Origin: Enterobacteriaceae bacterium 4M9 | GTDB lineage: Bacteria > Pseudomonadota > Gammaproteobacteria > Enterobacterales > Enterobacteriaceae | Reading direction: 5' to 3' | DNA length: 64,000 bases | Assembly (NCBI GenBank): GCA_010092695.1 | Contig: JAADJJ010000001.1 | Location: 2,418,001 to 2,482,000 of the forward strand | Shown: positions 25,706 to 33,812 of the stretch, in pieces | Layout: each line of letters starts with the position of its first letter | How positions within the stretch are numbered: the stretch's first letter is position 1 | Notes under the pieces: model-generated | Seen by the model: the letters and a program-made list of their open reading frames with translations, nothing else | Database searches by the model: none | What the model was told of the DNA's origin: nothing | Program-made: the position numbers and the translations under genes

Positions 25706-25713
25706 GTAGATTA

Positions 25714-25742
25714 ATTACGCGAGATATTATTTTGCGCGTAAT
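25714..25742. promoter_or_regulatory. Inverted repeat over the marR -10, replacing MarR site I
   Basis: Eight-bp arms ATTACGCG (25714-25721) and CGCGTAAT (25735-25742) flank the -10 hexamer. E. coli has a TTGCCTGGGCAA site at this position; here that sequence is absent. The repeat looks like an operator for another regulator, but no protein can be named. Confidence 0.5.
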
Positions 25743-25752
25743 CATCTGTCAA
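25724..25752 (-). promoter_or_regulatory. Sigma-70 promoter of marRAB
   Basis: A perfect -35 TTGACA (25747-25752), 17-base spacer and -10 TAATAT (25724-25729) lie on the minus strand, about 35 bases before the marR start. Confidence 0.85.
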
Positions 25753-25768
25753 TGAGAACTCTGATGCA

Positions 25769-25788
25769 GATCACACTATTTGCTAAAT
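25769..25788 (-). promoter_or_regulatory. Marbox upstream of marRAB
   Basis: ATTTAGCAAATAGTGTGATC on the minus strand matches the E. coli marbox ATTTAGCAAAACGTGGCATC at most positions, at the same distance above the -35. MarA, SoxS or Rob would bind here for autoactivation. Confidence 0.75.
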
Positions 25789-25956
25789 TGCTAATGAAAC
25801 ATTGCGGGATGTGTCTGATTGTGATTGGCGTGGTGTGGTTGCTACCGACCGGTAAGTCGTTGAAAATTCCTTACAGAGAGAAACTGTAACCGCAGCGGGA
25901 TTCTTTTTATACTCAGCCCTCTGTCGCCGCGTGGGGCGCAGCATAAAGGAGAGAGG

Positions 25957-26622
25957 ATGCTGGATTTAGTTAAGGCTGTCGGTCTGGGTTTAGTGGTGTT
26001 GCTGCCGCTGGCGAACCCGTTAACGACGGTAGCGCTGTTCCTGGGGCTTGCGGGTGATATGAACAATGCCGAGCGCAACCGTCAGTCGCTGATGGCGTCG
26101 GTGTGCGTTTTTGCCATTATGATGGTGGCCTGGTATGCCGGGCAACTGGTGATGAGCACGTTCGGTATTTCGATTCCCGGGCTGCGCATTGCCGGTGGTT
26201 TGATTGTGGCGTTTATTGGTTTTCGAATGCTGTTCCCACAGCAAAAGGCGCATGACTCGCCGGAGGCGAGGAGTAAATCCGAAGAACTGGGCCAGGAGCC
26301 GGGCGCGAATATCGCCTTTGTGCCGCTCGCAATGCCGAGCACCGCAGGTCCAGGCACCATTGCGATGATAATCAGCTCTGCGGCGACGGTCAAAACCAGT
26401 GCGACTTTCGCACCGTGGGTTATTGCGCTGGCGCCGTCGCTGACGTTTTTGCTGGTAAGCGTCATTCTCTGGGGGTGCCTGCGTAGCTCAGGAGCGATTA
26501 TGCGTCTGGTCGGCAAGGGCGGCATTGAGGCGATTTCTCGCCTGATGGGCTTCCTGCTGGTGTGTATGGGCGTGCAGTTCATCATCAACGGCGTGCTGGA
26601 AATTGTGGCGACGTATCATTAA
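25957..26622 (+). CDS. marC: MarC-family inner-membrane protein
   Basis: A six-helix UPF0056 membrane protein of 221 residues, divergent from marRAB as in E. coli. Motifs: LPLANPLTTVALFLGLAGDM at the N-terminus, PGLRIAGGLIVAFIGFRML, and MPSTAGPGTIAMIISSAAT. It does not contribute to multidrug resistance in E. coli; its role is unknown. RBS AGGAG precedes the ATG. Confidence 0.95.
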   Translation: MLDLVKAVGLGLVVLLPLANPLTTVALFLGLAGDMNNAERNRQSLMASVCVFAIMMVAWYAGQLVMSTFGISIPGLRIAGGLIVAFIGFRMLFPQQKAHDSPEARSKSEELGQEPGANIAFVPLAMPSTAGPGTIAMIISSAATVKTSATFAPWVIALAPSLTFLLVSVILWGCLRSSGAIMRLVGKGGIEAISRLMGFLLVCMGVQFIINGVLEIVATYH

Positions 26623-26680
26623 TACAGTGATTCAGACGCTATACCGTAACCGGGCAATCTTCACCGATATTCAGGAAACA

Positions 26681-26706
26681 AAAAGGGCGCCAGTGGCTCC
26701 CTTTTT
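26681..26706. terminator. Bidirectional terminator between marC and sotB
   Basis: GGGCGCC (26685-26691) and GGCTCCC (26695-26701) pair with one mismatch, flanked by A4 and T5 runs, between convergent genes. Confidence 0.75.
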
Positions 26707-26722
26707 GATGTCAGTATTTTAC

Positions 26723-27916
26723 TTACTGCTCAGGCTGTTCTTCGAGCGCAACTGGCCAGCGGCGGAAAACCACCACCGATAACGCCAGTGCCGCCAGCGC
26801 AGGAATGGCACCCACATAGCCAATGTCGGCCATCGACATATGCAGGCTAACTTTATTACCCAGTAGTGCGCCCGCGCCAATGCCGATGTTAAAGATGCCG
26901 GAAAACAGGGCCATTGCCACATCGGTGGCATCCGGGGCTAGCGCCAGCGTTTTCACCTGTAGCCCTAACGCAATGACCATCATCGCCATGCCCCAGAACA
27001 GGCTCATTACTATCAGCATCGATGCACTGTGCGAGATGGGATAGAGCAGCAGCAGACAGGCGAGGATTATCGCTATCGCACCGCTGACCAGCGTGGAGGC
27101 ATACTGGTTACCCAGTTTGCTGAACAGTACGCTGCCGATAATGCCTGCGCCACCAAGCACCAGCAACATCAGCGTGGCGAACCCGGCGCTGAAGCCTGCC
27201 ACCTGCATGACAAACGGCTCAACGTAGCTGTAGGCGGTGTAATGGGCAGTGACCACCACAGCCACCAGAACATAAATACTTAACAGCGCCGGGCGGCGTG
27301 CCAGCAGCGGCAGGCTTTTCAGCGAGCCAGAGTGTTCGCTCGGCAGGCGCGGCAGCAGCTTAATCAGGCACAACATAGTGACAAAGGCCACGGCACCAAT
27401 GGCAAAAAACGTCGTGCGCCAGCCGAAATACTGGCCGACAACGCGACCCAGCGGTAGACCCAGCACCATTGCCAGCGCGGTACCGGTGGCAATCAGGCTC
27501 AGTGCCTGGGCGCGCTTGCCCGGCGGCGCCATACGAATGGCGAGCGAGGCAGTAATGGACCAGAACACCGCGTGAGCGAAGGCAATGCCGATGCGGCTTA
27601 TCACCAGCACCTCAAAGCTCCAGGCCAGGAAAGAGAGTACGTGGCTCACAATAAACAGCGCAAACAGGCCGATGAGCAATTTGCGCCGCTCAATCTTGCT
27701 GGTGAGCAGCATAAACGGCAGCGACAACAGCGCCACAATCCAGGCGTAGATGGTCAGCATGATGCCGACCTGCGGTGTCTGCATATCAAAACTTTGCGCA
27801 ATGTCGGAAAGCAGCCCGACCGGCACAAATTCGGTGGTATTGAAGATAAATGCGGCGACAGCAAGCGTAACCACTCGCAGCCACGCGACTTTGCGTGAGA
27901 CGGTATTTGTCGTCAT
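26723..27916 (-). CDS. sotB: Sugar efflux transporter SotB
   Basis: An MFS drug/sugar:H+ antiporter (YdeA in E. coli) that exports arabinose and IPTG-like sugars. The first 40 residues are identical to E. coli SotB (FNTTEFVPVGLLSDIAQSF), with further blocks WSITASLAIRMAPPGKRAQA and MALFSGIFNIGIGAGALLGN. It has 397 residues and twelve helices. The Shine-Dalgarno signal is weak. Confidence 0.95.
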   Translation of the reverse strand: MTTNTVSRKVAWLRVVTLAVAAFIFNTTEFVPVGLLSDIAQSFDMQTPQVGIMLTIYAWIVALLSLPFMLLTSKIERRKLLIGLFALFIVSHVLSFLAWSFEVLVISRIGIAFAHAVFWSITASLAIRMAPPGKRAQALSLIATGTALAMVLGLPLGRVVGQYFGWRTTFFAIGAVAFVTMLCLIKLLPRLPSEHSGSLKSLPLLARRPALLSIYVLVAVVVTAHYTAYSYVEPFVMQVAGFSAGFATLMLLVLGGAGIIGSVLFSKLGNQYASTLVSGAIAIILACLLLLYPISHSASMLIVMSLFWGMAMMVIALGLQVKTLALAPDATDVAMALFSGIFNIGIGAGALLGNKVSLHMSMADIGYVGAIPALAALALSVVVFRRWPVALEEQPEQ

Positions 27917-28222
27917 AAAGGTATCGCGCTGTGTTAGTGGGTAAGAGAGGGTGAATGCATGATCTTAAAACCATCGGCGGCGTAATGACAATTAATTTGT
28001 GAGCAACGTCTCACTTTTTTTGCGGGGGCGGTTCGTCTCATTCAGATGATGGCAGGACCGGCACAACCCTTCATAGCGGGCGTTAAGCCACAATCCGCAG
28101 CAGGCTAACAGGCGGCCTTCATTCCCTTAAGTAATATATTATCGCGTTTGGTTATTGGCTGGCCTGCTGCAGGCACGAAATAATTTCTTGCTGAATCATT
28201 TGATGTTTTAGCCAGGAATACG
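27917..28222. other. Intergenic region sotB to tsuA
   Basis: A 306-base divergent promoter region. No operator is recognised. The last 90 bases before tsuA are AT-rich. Confidence 0.4.
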
Positions 28223-29278
28223 ATGTTGACCATGATTATTACCGGCCTGTTCTGCGGTGCGCTGTTGGGTTTTGTGATGCAGCGCGGGCGTTTTTGCCTT
28301 ACAGGCGGCTTTCGCGATATGTACATCGCCAGAAATAACCGTATTTTCTACGCACTGCTTATCGCCATTGCCATACAGAGCGTTGGCGTGTTCGCTCTGA
28401 TTGCCAGTGGTCACCTTAGCTATGACGCTGGAGCGTTCCCCTGGTTTGGTACCGTCTTTGGCGGTTATATCTTCGGTATTGGTATTGTGATGGCGGGCGG
28501 TTGTGCCACAGGGACCTGGTATCGTGCCGGGGAAGGCCTCATTGGCAGCTGGATTGCGCTTGCAACCTATATGGTCACCAGCGCACTGATGCGTTCCGCG
28601 CACATGGACGGTTTTAACCAGCAGGTGAAAGCACTCAGTACGGCGCATAACTCCATTCCCGCCACTTTTGGCGCACCGGTGTGGCCGTTTATCGCGCTGC
28701 TGATTGTGGTCACGCTGTGGTTTGTGGGTAAAGAACTACGTAAACCAGCGCTGAAGGTGGCTTCACTGCCGCCAAAACGCACCGGGCTTGCGCATCTACT
28801 GTTTGAAAAACGCTGGCATCCGTTTGTTACGGCGGTACTGATTGGCCTGATTGCCACACTCGCCTGGCCGCTAAGCGCAGCCACGGGCCGTATGTTTGGT
28901 TTAGGTATCACTACGCCGAGCGCGAATATTCTCCAGTACCTGGTGGTGGGCGACAGCCGTTTTCTCAACTGGGGTGTGTTCCTGGTGCTCGGCATTTTCC
29001 TCGGTTCATTTATTGCCGCCAAAGCCAGCCGCGAGTTCCGCTTGCGTGCTGCTGATGCTGCCACGTCGGTGCGCAGCGCAGGCGGCGGCATTTTAATGGG
29101 TTTTGGTGCCAGCATTGCCGGGGGATGCTCCATCGGTAATGGCCTGGTGATGACCGCGATGCTCACCTGGCAGGGCTGGGTCGGGCTGGTATTTATGATC
29201 CTCGGCGTCTGGAGTGCCTCCTGGTATTTGTTTGTTCGCCCGCAGCGTAAAGCGCGTACCCGGACCGTTTCTGTCTGA
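28223..29278 (+). CDS. tsuA: Thiosulfate transporter TsuA (YeeE)
   Basis: An inner-membrane YeeE/YedE channel that brings thiosulfate into the cell for cysteine synthesis. The 351 residues match E. coli YeeE: QRGRFCLTGGFRDMY at the start, AGGCATGTWYRAGEG and AGGCSIGNGLV. The three cysteines in these motifs line the conduction path in the known family structure. It has about nine hydrophobic helices. RBS AGGA precedes the ATG, and tsuB follows after 18 bases. Confidence 0.93.
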   Translation: MLTMIITGLFCGALLGFVMQRGRFCLTGGFRDMYIARNNRIFYALLIAIAIQSVGVFALIASGHLSYDAGAFPWFGTVFGGYIFGIGIVMAGGCATGTWYRAGEGLIGSWIALATYMVTSALMRSAHMDGFNQQVKALSTAHNSIPATFGAPVWPFIALLIVVTLWFVGKELRKPALKVASLPPKRTGLAHLLFEKRWHPFVTAVLIGLIATLAWPLSAATGRMFGLGITTPSANILQYLVVGDSRFLNWGVFLVLGIFLGSFIAAKASREFRLRAADAATSVRSAGGGILMGFGASIAGGCSIGNGLVMTAMLTWQGWVGLVFMILGVWSASWYLFVRPQRKARTRTVSV

Positions 29279-29296
29279 ATTGATTAAGGAATCCGT

Positions 29297-29524
29297 ATGA
29301 CGATTAAAAAACTCGATGTAATAAGCCAGGTTTGCCCGTTTCCACTCATTGAGGCCAAAGCCGCGCTTGCTGAAATGAACAGCGGCGATGAGCTGGTGAT
29401 TGATTTTGACTGCACGCAGGCCACGCAAGCCATTCCAGAATGGGCTGCTGAAGAGGGCCATGTGATTTCAGATTATCAGCAAGTGGGTGATGCCAGCTGG
29501 AGTATTACCGTTAAAAAATCGTGA
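29297..29524 (+). CDS. tsuB: TusA-like protein TsuB (YeeD)
   Basis: A 75-residue TusA/SirA-fold protein that works with TsuA in thiosulfate uptake. The catalytic Cys13 is in QVCPFPLIEAKAAL, the family CPxP signature. Nearly identical to E. coli YeeD. The terminator at 29541 closes the tsuAB operon. Confidence 0.95.
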   Translation: MTIKKLDVISQVCPFPLIEAKAALAEMNSGDELVIDFDCTQATQAIPEWAAEEGHVISDYQQVGDASWSITVKKS

Positions 29525-29540
29525 CATTGTCACTTTTTGC

Positions 29541-29570
29541 AGCCGGGCAGCGTGAACGCCCGGCTTTTTT
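29541..29570 (+). terminator. Rho-independent terminator of tsuAB
   Basis: GCCGGGC and GCCCGGC pair around a nine-base loop, followed by six T. Confidence 0.88.
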
Positions 29571-29584
29571 ATTCCTGCATTTAC

Positions 29585-29738
29585 GCCACCTCCTGTGGAG
29601 GTGGTCAGCAACAGGTTTTAGTTTTGCCTGGTTGTCTCTGGATTTAACGCTTTCAGAACAGACAGAGATTTTTGGGTAGGGCTTTCAGTACCTCGCGATG
29701 AGGCGCTATCAGTGCCACCTGCTAAGAAGGTGGTTTTT
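29585..29738 (+). other. Palindrome-bounded non-coding segment with its own terminator
   Basis: It begins with a perfect eight-bp hairpin CCACCTCC-TGT-GGAGGTGG (29586-29604) and ends with a related hairpin CCACCT (29715-29720)/AGGTGG (29728-29733) followed by five T. There is no coding potential. It could be a small RNA or a degenerate palindrome-ended mobile repeat. Confidence 0.4.
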
Positions 29739-29823
29739 ATGGCTCTGTGCTGGCATGGAGCCGGTTTTGCTTGCAGAGTACGTTCGCGAACCAGGGTCAT
29801 TGCATTATACAAATGTGACAACG

Positions 29824-30696
29824 TCACTTTTTGGGTGAGTTATGACCAGGCAATAGCCCGGCAAAGGCGTCTAGCTGCGGGGTTCTGGCACCGCGGCGCC
29901 AGACAAGCCAGGTGGCAAGCGTGCGCCAGCCATCTGCCAGCGGCCAGACCGAAACCTGATGGCTTCCAGGCATGCTCTCCAGCATACTGCGTGGCATCAA
30001 CGCCAGCCCGGCGCCGGCAATGACGCAGGCCAGCATGCCGTGATACGACTCCATTTCATGGATTTTGCCGGGCATGGCACCGTCGTCCTGAAACCAGCTT
30101 TCAAAATGGCGACGATAGGAGCAGTTGGCGCGAAAGGCGTAAATACTCCTGCCGTTAACATCCTGTGCTCGCAGGATGGGAGCATGACCCGCCGGGGCGA
30201 TAACCACCATTTCCTCATCAAACACGGCCACGCCTTCCAGCGCCGGGTGCAGCACTGGCCCGTCAACAAACGCTGCCGCCAGCGTGCCATCAAGTACGCC
30301 GTCAAGCATATCCCCGGACGGCCCGGTACTGAGTGTGAGGTGAATGCGCTCAAAGCGACGGTTAAATTCGGCCAGGATGGCGGGTATGCGAACGGCGGCG
30401 GTGCTTTCCAGCGAGCCGAGTGCGAGTGTGCCGCGTGGCGTTTCTCCGCTCACAACAGTGCGAGCCTCGTCAACCAGCGCCAGAATACGGCGGCTGTAAT
30501 CAAGAAAACTGTGCCCGGCGGGCGACAGACGCAGCCGCTGATTTTCGCGAATGAACAGCTCGACGCCGAGACTGGCTTCAAGCTGGCGTATACGGGTAGT
30601 CAGATTAGACGGCACGCGGTGTACACGTTTTGCCGCTGCGGTGATACTGCCCGTTTCAGCAATGGCGTTGAACATCTCCAGCTGTGTCAGATCCAT
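29824..30696 (-). CDS. ptrR: LysR-type regulator PtrR (YneJ)
   Basis: A 290-residue LysR regulator. The N-terminal helix-turn-helix is ITAAAKRVHRVPSNLTTRIRQLE. The effector domain contains AFRANCSYRRHFESWFQDDGAMPG and ESYHGMLACVIAGAGLALMPRSMLESMPG, both diagnostic of E. coli PtrR, which controls the divergent sad gene (putrescine/succinate semialdehyde catabolism). The start at 30696 is favoured: GAGA is six bases upstream of it but touches the earlier ATG at 30702. Confidence 0.93.
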   Translation of the reverse strand: MDLTQLEMFNAIAETGSITAAAKRVHRVPSNLTTRIRQLEASLGVELFIRENQRLRLSPAGHSFLDYSRRILALVDEARTVVSGETPRGTLALGSLESTAAVRIPAILAEFNRRFERIHLTLSTGPSGDMLDGVLDGTLAAAFVDGPVLHPALEGVAVFDEEMVVIAPAGHAPILRAQDVNGRSIYAFRANCSYRRHFESWFQDDGAMPGKIHEMESYHGMLACVIAGAGLALMPRSMLESMPGSHQVSVWPLADGWRTLATWLVWRRGARTPQLDAFAGLLPGHNSPKK

Positions 30697-30717
30697 ATCC
30701 ATTCTCGTTTTGTGAAC

Positions 30718-30739
30718 ACTGAAATCAATATTATTCAGT
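30718..30739. promoter_or_regulatory. Inverted repeat between ptrR and sad
   Basis: ACTGAA (30718-30723) and TTCAGT (30734-30739) with a ten-base AT-rich centre resemble a LysR-type T-N-A site. The position between the divergent genes suggests PtrR binding; inferred only. Confidence 0.4.
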
Positions 30740-30804
30740 TTTCAGGAAAGCACCAGCCCTTTACAGTGTTAACACTTTGTATCCAGCGACGGTGGAGAAC
30801 CCTT

Positions 30805-32193
30805 ATGACGATAACAGCGGCAACGCACGCCATTTCCATTAACCCGGCAACGGGCGCGCAGGTGAGTGCCTGGCCCTGGGCGAGCGAGCATGACGTGGAC
30901 CAGGCCTTGTCCCTGGCAAGCGAGGGCTATCGCCACTGGCGCACCCAGCCGGTGGCAGTACGCGCGCAGAAGTTGCGTGCACTCGGTACGGTGCTTCGCA
31001 ATCGAGCGGAAGAGATGGCGCAGCTGATTTGCCAGGAAATGGGCAAGCCCATCGCCCAGGCACGCGCTGAGGTCAGTAAAACGGCGAATTTGTGTGACTG
31101 GTATGCTGAGCACGGCCCGGCCATGCTGCGAAGTGAACCCACGCTGGTCGAAAACCAGCAGGCGAGCATTGAGTACCGCCCGCTTGGTCCGGTGCTGGCC
31201 GTGATGCCATGGAATTTTCCGCTGTGGCAGGTGCTGCGCGGTGCTGTGCCGATTTTGCTTGCCGGTAACAGCTATGTGCTCAAGCATGCGCCATCAGTGA
31301 TGGGCTGCGCGTGGCTGATTGATGACATGTTTCGCGATGCCGGTTTCCCGCAAGGCGCTTTCAGCGTGGTCAACGCCACGCCAGAGGGCGTGAGCCAGAT
31401 GATTCGTGATGTGCGCATTGCTGGCGTTACGGTGACCGGTAGCGTACGTGCCGGTGCGGCAATTGGTGCGCAGGCCGGAGCGGCACTGAAAAAATGCGTG
31501 CTGGAACTGGGCGGCAGCGATCCGTTTATTGTACTCAATGACGCTGACCTTGATGAGGCGGTAAAAGCCGCTGTTATTGGGCGCTATCAGAATACCGGGC
31601 AGGTTTGTGCTGCTGCCAAGCGTTTTATTGTTGAAGAAGGTATTGCAGGCGCATTTACCGAGAAGTTTGTCGCGGCTGTGCAGGCGCTGCCGGTTGGCTC
31701 GCCTGTTGATGAGCACAACTATATTGGGCCGATGGCACGTTTCGATTTACGTGATGAGCTACACCAGCAGGTGCAGAACTCGCTGGCACAGGGCGCGCAG
31801 CTTCTGCTGGGGGGTGAAAAGCTGGCCGGGGCGGGCAACTATTATGCCCCAACGGTACTCGGTAACGTCACGCCTGACATGACGGCGTTTCGGGAGGAAT
31901 TGTTTGGCCCGGTTGCCAGCATCACCGTGGCGCGGGATGCCGAGCACGCGCTGGCGCTGGCTAATGACAGCGAGTTTGGTTTGTCTGCCACACTCTTTAG
32001 CGCCGATAGCGCGCTTGCCAGCGATATGACTGAGCGTCTGGAGTGCGGCGGCGTGTTTATTAATGGCTACAGCGCCAGCGATCCGCGCGTGGCCTTTGGC
32101 GGCGTGAAGAAAAGTGGCTTTGGGCGCGAGCTGTCACACTTCGGGCTACATGAGTTCTGTAACGTGCAGACGGTGTGGAAAGACCGGCGTTAA
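30805..32193 (+). CDS. sad: Succinate semialdehyde dehydrogenase Sad
   Basis: An NAD(P)-dependent aldehyde dehydrogenase of 462 residues that turns succinate semialdehyde into succinate in GABA and putrescine breakdown. The glutamate site is VLELGGSDPF (about 232-241) and the catalytic Cys is in NTGQVCAAAKRF (about 266-277). It ends FGLHEFCNVQTVWKDRR as in E. coli. The frame stays open far upstream, but the start at 30805 matches E. coli (TITAATHAISINPATG) and follows GGAG. It forms an operon with glsB. Confidence 0.95.
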   Translation: MTITAATHAISINPATGAQVSAWPWASEHDVDQALSLASEGYRHWRTQPVAVRAQKLRALGTVLRNRAEEMAQLICQEMGKPIAQARAEVSKTANLCDWYAEHGPAMLRSEPTLVENQQASIEYRPLGPVLAVMPWNFPLWQVLRGAVPILLAGNSYVLKHAPSVMGCAWLIDDMFRDAGFPQGAFSVVNATPEGVSQMIRDVRIAGVTVTGSVRAGAAIGAQAGAALKKCVLELGGSDPFIVLNDADLDEAVKAAVIGRYQNTGQVCAAAKRFIVEEGIAGAFTEKFVAAVQALPVGSPVDEHNYIGPMARFDLRDELHQQVQNSLAQGAQLLLGGEKLAGAGNYYAPTVLGNVTPDMTAFREELFGPVASITVARDAEHALALANDSEFGLSATLFSADSALASDMTERLECGGVFINGYSASDPRVAFGGVKKSGFGRELSHFGLHEFCNVQTVWKDRR

Positions 32194-32262
32194 GGTTACC
32201 TGGCGATAGCGGGGCGCAGGGAGTATACTGCGCCCCCGTTTTTTTTGCTGTCCGGAGTTCTC

Positions 32263-33189
32263 GTGCCTGTGCCGTTAAACAATCAATTACTGGAAGACAT
32301 TCTGGCGCAGGTGCGCCCGTTAATTGGTCAGGGCAAGGTTGCCAGTTATATTCCAGCCCTTGCCGATGTTCCCGCCAGGCGCCTGGGCATTGCGGTCTGC
32401 ACCGTTGACGGCGAGTGTTTTTCTGCCGGGGATGCCACCGAGCGCTTCTCTATTCAGTCCATCTCAAAAGTGTTGAGCCTGATTCTGGCTATGGGGCTTT
32501 ACGATGAACAGGAAATCTGGCAACGGGTGGGTAAAGATCCCTCCGGGCAGCCGTTCAACTCACTGGTACAGCTGGAGCTTGAACGCGGCAAGCCGCGTAA
32601 CCCGTTTATCAATGCGGGTGCGCTGGTGGTGTGCGACATGCTGCAAAGCCGCCTGAGTGCGCCGCGCCAGCGCATGCTGGAAGTGGTCCGTACGCTAAGT
32701 GGTTGTCCTGACCTGGTATACGATGGCGCGATTGCACGCTCTGAATTTGAACATTCTGCCCGCAATGCAGCCATCGCCTGGCTGATGAAATCATTTGGTA
32801 ATTTTGAAAATGACGTAACGGCTGTGCTGCAAAGTTACTTTCATTACTGCGCGCTTAAAATGAACTGTATTGAGCTGGCGCAGACCTTCTTATTTCTCGC
32901 GTGCCAGGGCCGCGCTCCAGGCGCTCAGACGCCCGTCATTACGCCGTTGCAGACGCGTCAGGTGAATGCATTAATGGCAACCAGCGGTATGTATGAAAGC
33001 TCGGGAGAGTTTGCCTGGCGTGTGGGTATGCCGGGTAAGTCTGGCGTGGGCGGCGGCATAATTGCGGTAGTGCCTCATGAGATGTCCATTGCAGTCTGGA
33101 GCCCGGAACTGGATGCGGCGGGGAACTCGCTCGCAGGTATTGCCGCACTGGAACGTCTGGCCGATAAAATAGGCCGTTCCATTTTCTGA
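32263..33189 (+). CDS. glsB: Glutaminase GlsB (YneH)
   Basis: Hydrolyses glutamine to glutamate and ammonia; a serine-dependent beta-lactamase-like fold. The Ser-x-x-Lys catalytic pair is in SIQSISKVLSL (about 65-75). NPFINAGALVVCDML, FEHSARNAAIAWLMKSFGNF and SGVGGGIIAVVPHEM are conserved. The start is GTG at 32263, five bases after CGGAG, giving 308 residues exactly as in E. coli; a second in-frame GTG follows six bases later. It lies 69 bases after sad. Confidence 0.94.
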   Translation: MPVPLNNQLLEDILAQVRPLIGQGKVASYIPALADVPARRLGIAVCTVDGECFSAGDATERFSIQSISKVLSLILAMGLYDEQEIWQRVGKDPSGQPFNSLVQLELERGKPRNPFINAGALVVCDMLQSRLSAPRQRMLEVVRTLSGCPDLVYDGAIARSEFEHSARNAAIAWLMKSFGNFENDVTAVLQSYFHYCALKMNCIELAQTFLFLACQGRAPGAQTPVITPLQTRQVNALMATSGMYESSGEFAWRVGMPGKSGVGGGIIAVVPHEMSIAVWSPELDAAGNSLAGIAALERLADKIGRSIF

Positions 33190-33306
33190 TTATGTGCCAG
33201 CGCTGAGAGCCATAAAGAGTAGCAGGCAGACGCCGCTGAATGCCGCGCTCACGACGCCCATAATTGTGCCAATAAGTATCAGTTCCTGAATCCGTTTCTG
33301 TCGCAT
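33190..33306 (-). CDS. Putative 38-residue membrane protein
   Basis: Not recognised. It starts MRQKRIQELILIGTIMG, with a basic N-terminus and one long hydrophobic helix (about residues 8-34), and ends SAGT. GGAG lies five bases before the ATG, and GGAGG a little further up. Its stop codon directly abuts the glsB stop codon on the other strand. The topology (positive end first) is typical of small single-pass inner-membrane proteins. Confidence 0.55.
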   Translation of the reverse strand: MRQKRIQELILIGTIMGVVSAAFSGVCLLLFMALSAGT

Positions 33307-33400
33307 GACCGCTCCGCCTCCTGTGATATACGCACTTTATGCCCGTCCGGTTAAACGGCAGTTCAATCGTCTGTCAGGGTACTGTCCAAAGGAGTAGAAC

Positions 33401-33772
33401 ATGAGTAATACGGATGCTGTTTTTGCTCGTCTTGAGCGTTCGGCGTTTCGCCGCCGCTTTCGGCTGGGCGACAAGGAGCGTCGGTACTGTCTTGAGAAAG
33501 GCGCTGAGGTCATTGAGCGTCATGCAATCGACTTTATTTCCCGCAGGCTTGCACCGGCGCATCCGCAAAACGATGGCAAACAAACGCCGATGCGTGGTCA
33601 TCCGGTGTTCATCGCCCAGCATGCAACCGCGATCTGCTGTCGTGGTTGCCTGGCAAAATGGCACGGTATTGCGCAGGGAACGGCGCTCAACGAGCCTGAG
33701 CAGCGCTACGTGCTGGCGGTTATCTGGCGTTGGTTGCTGACCGAGATGAATCCGCTACCTACCGGCGCGTAA
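33401..33772 (+). CDS. yneG: DUF4186 protein YneG
   Basis: A 123-residue cytoplasmic protein of unknown function. The central block DGKQTPMRGHPVFIAQHATA and the following CCRGCLAKWHGI are the conserved family features; His and Cys residues there suggest a metal site. It sits beside glsB as in E. coli. RBS AAGGAG is seven bases before the ATG. Confidence 0.88.
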   Translation: MSNTDAVFARLERSAFRRRFRLGDKERRYCLEKGAEVIERHAIDFISRRLAPAHPQNDGKQTPMRGHPVFIAQHATAICCRGCLAKWHGIAQGTALNEPEQRYVLAVIWRWLLTEMNPLPTGA

Positions 33773-33812
33773 TACGTTATGCTTACAGCAGAACATTGCT
33801 ACAGGTACGCGT

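Noticed and set aside
30000..30804. A longer Sad protein of 744 residues starting at 29959
   Set aside because: The frame happens to stay open through the complement of ptrR. Only the part from 30805 matches aldehyde dehydrogenases and has a ribosome-binding site.
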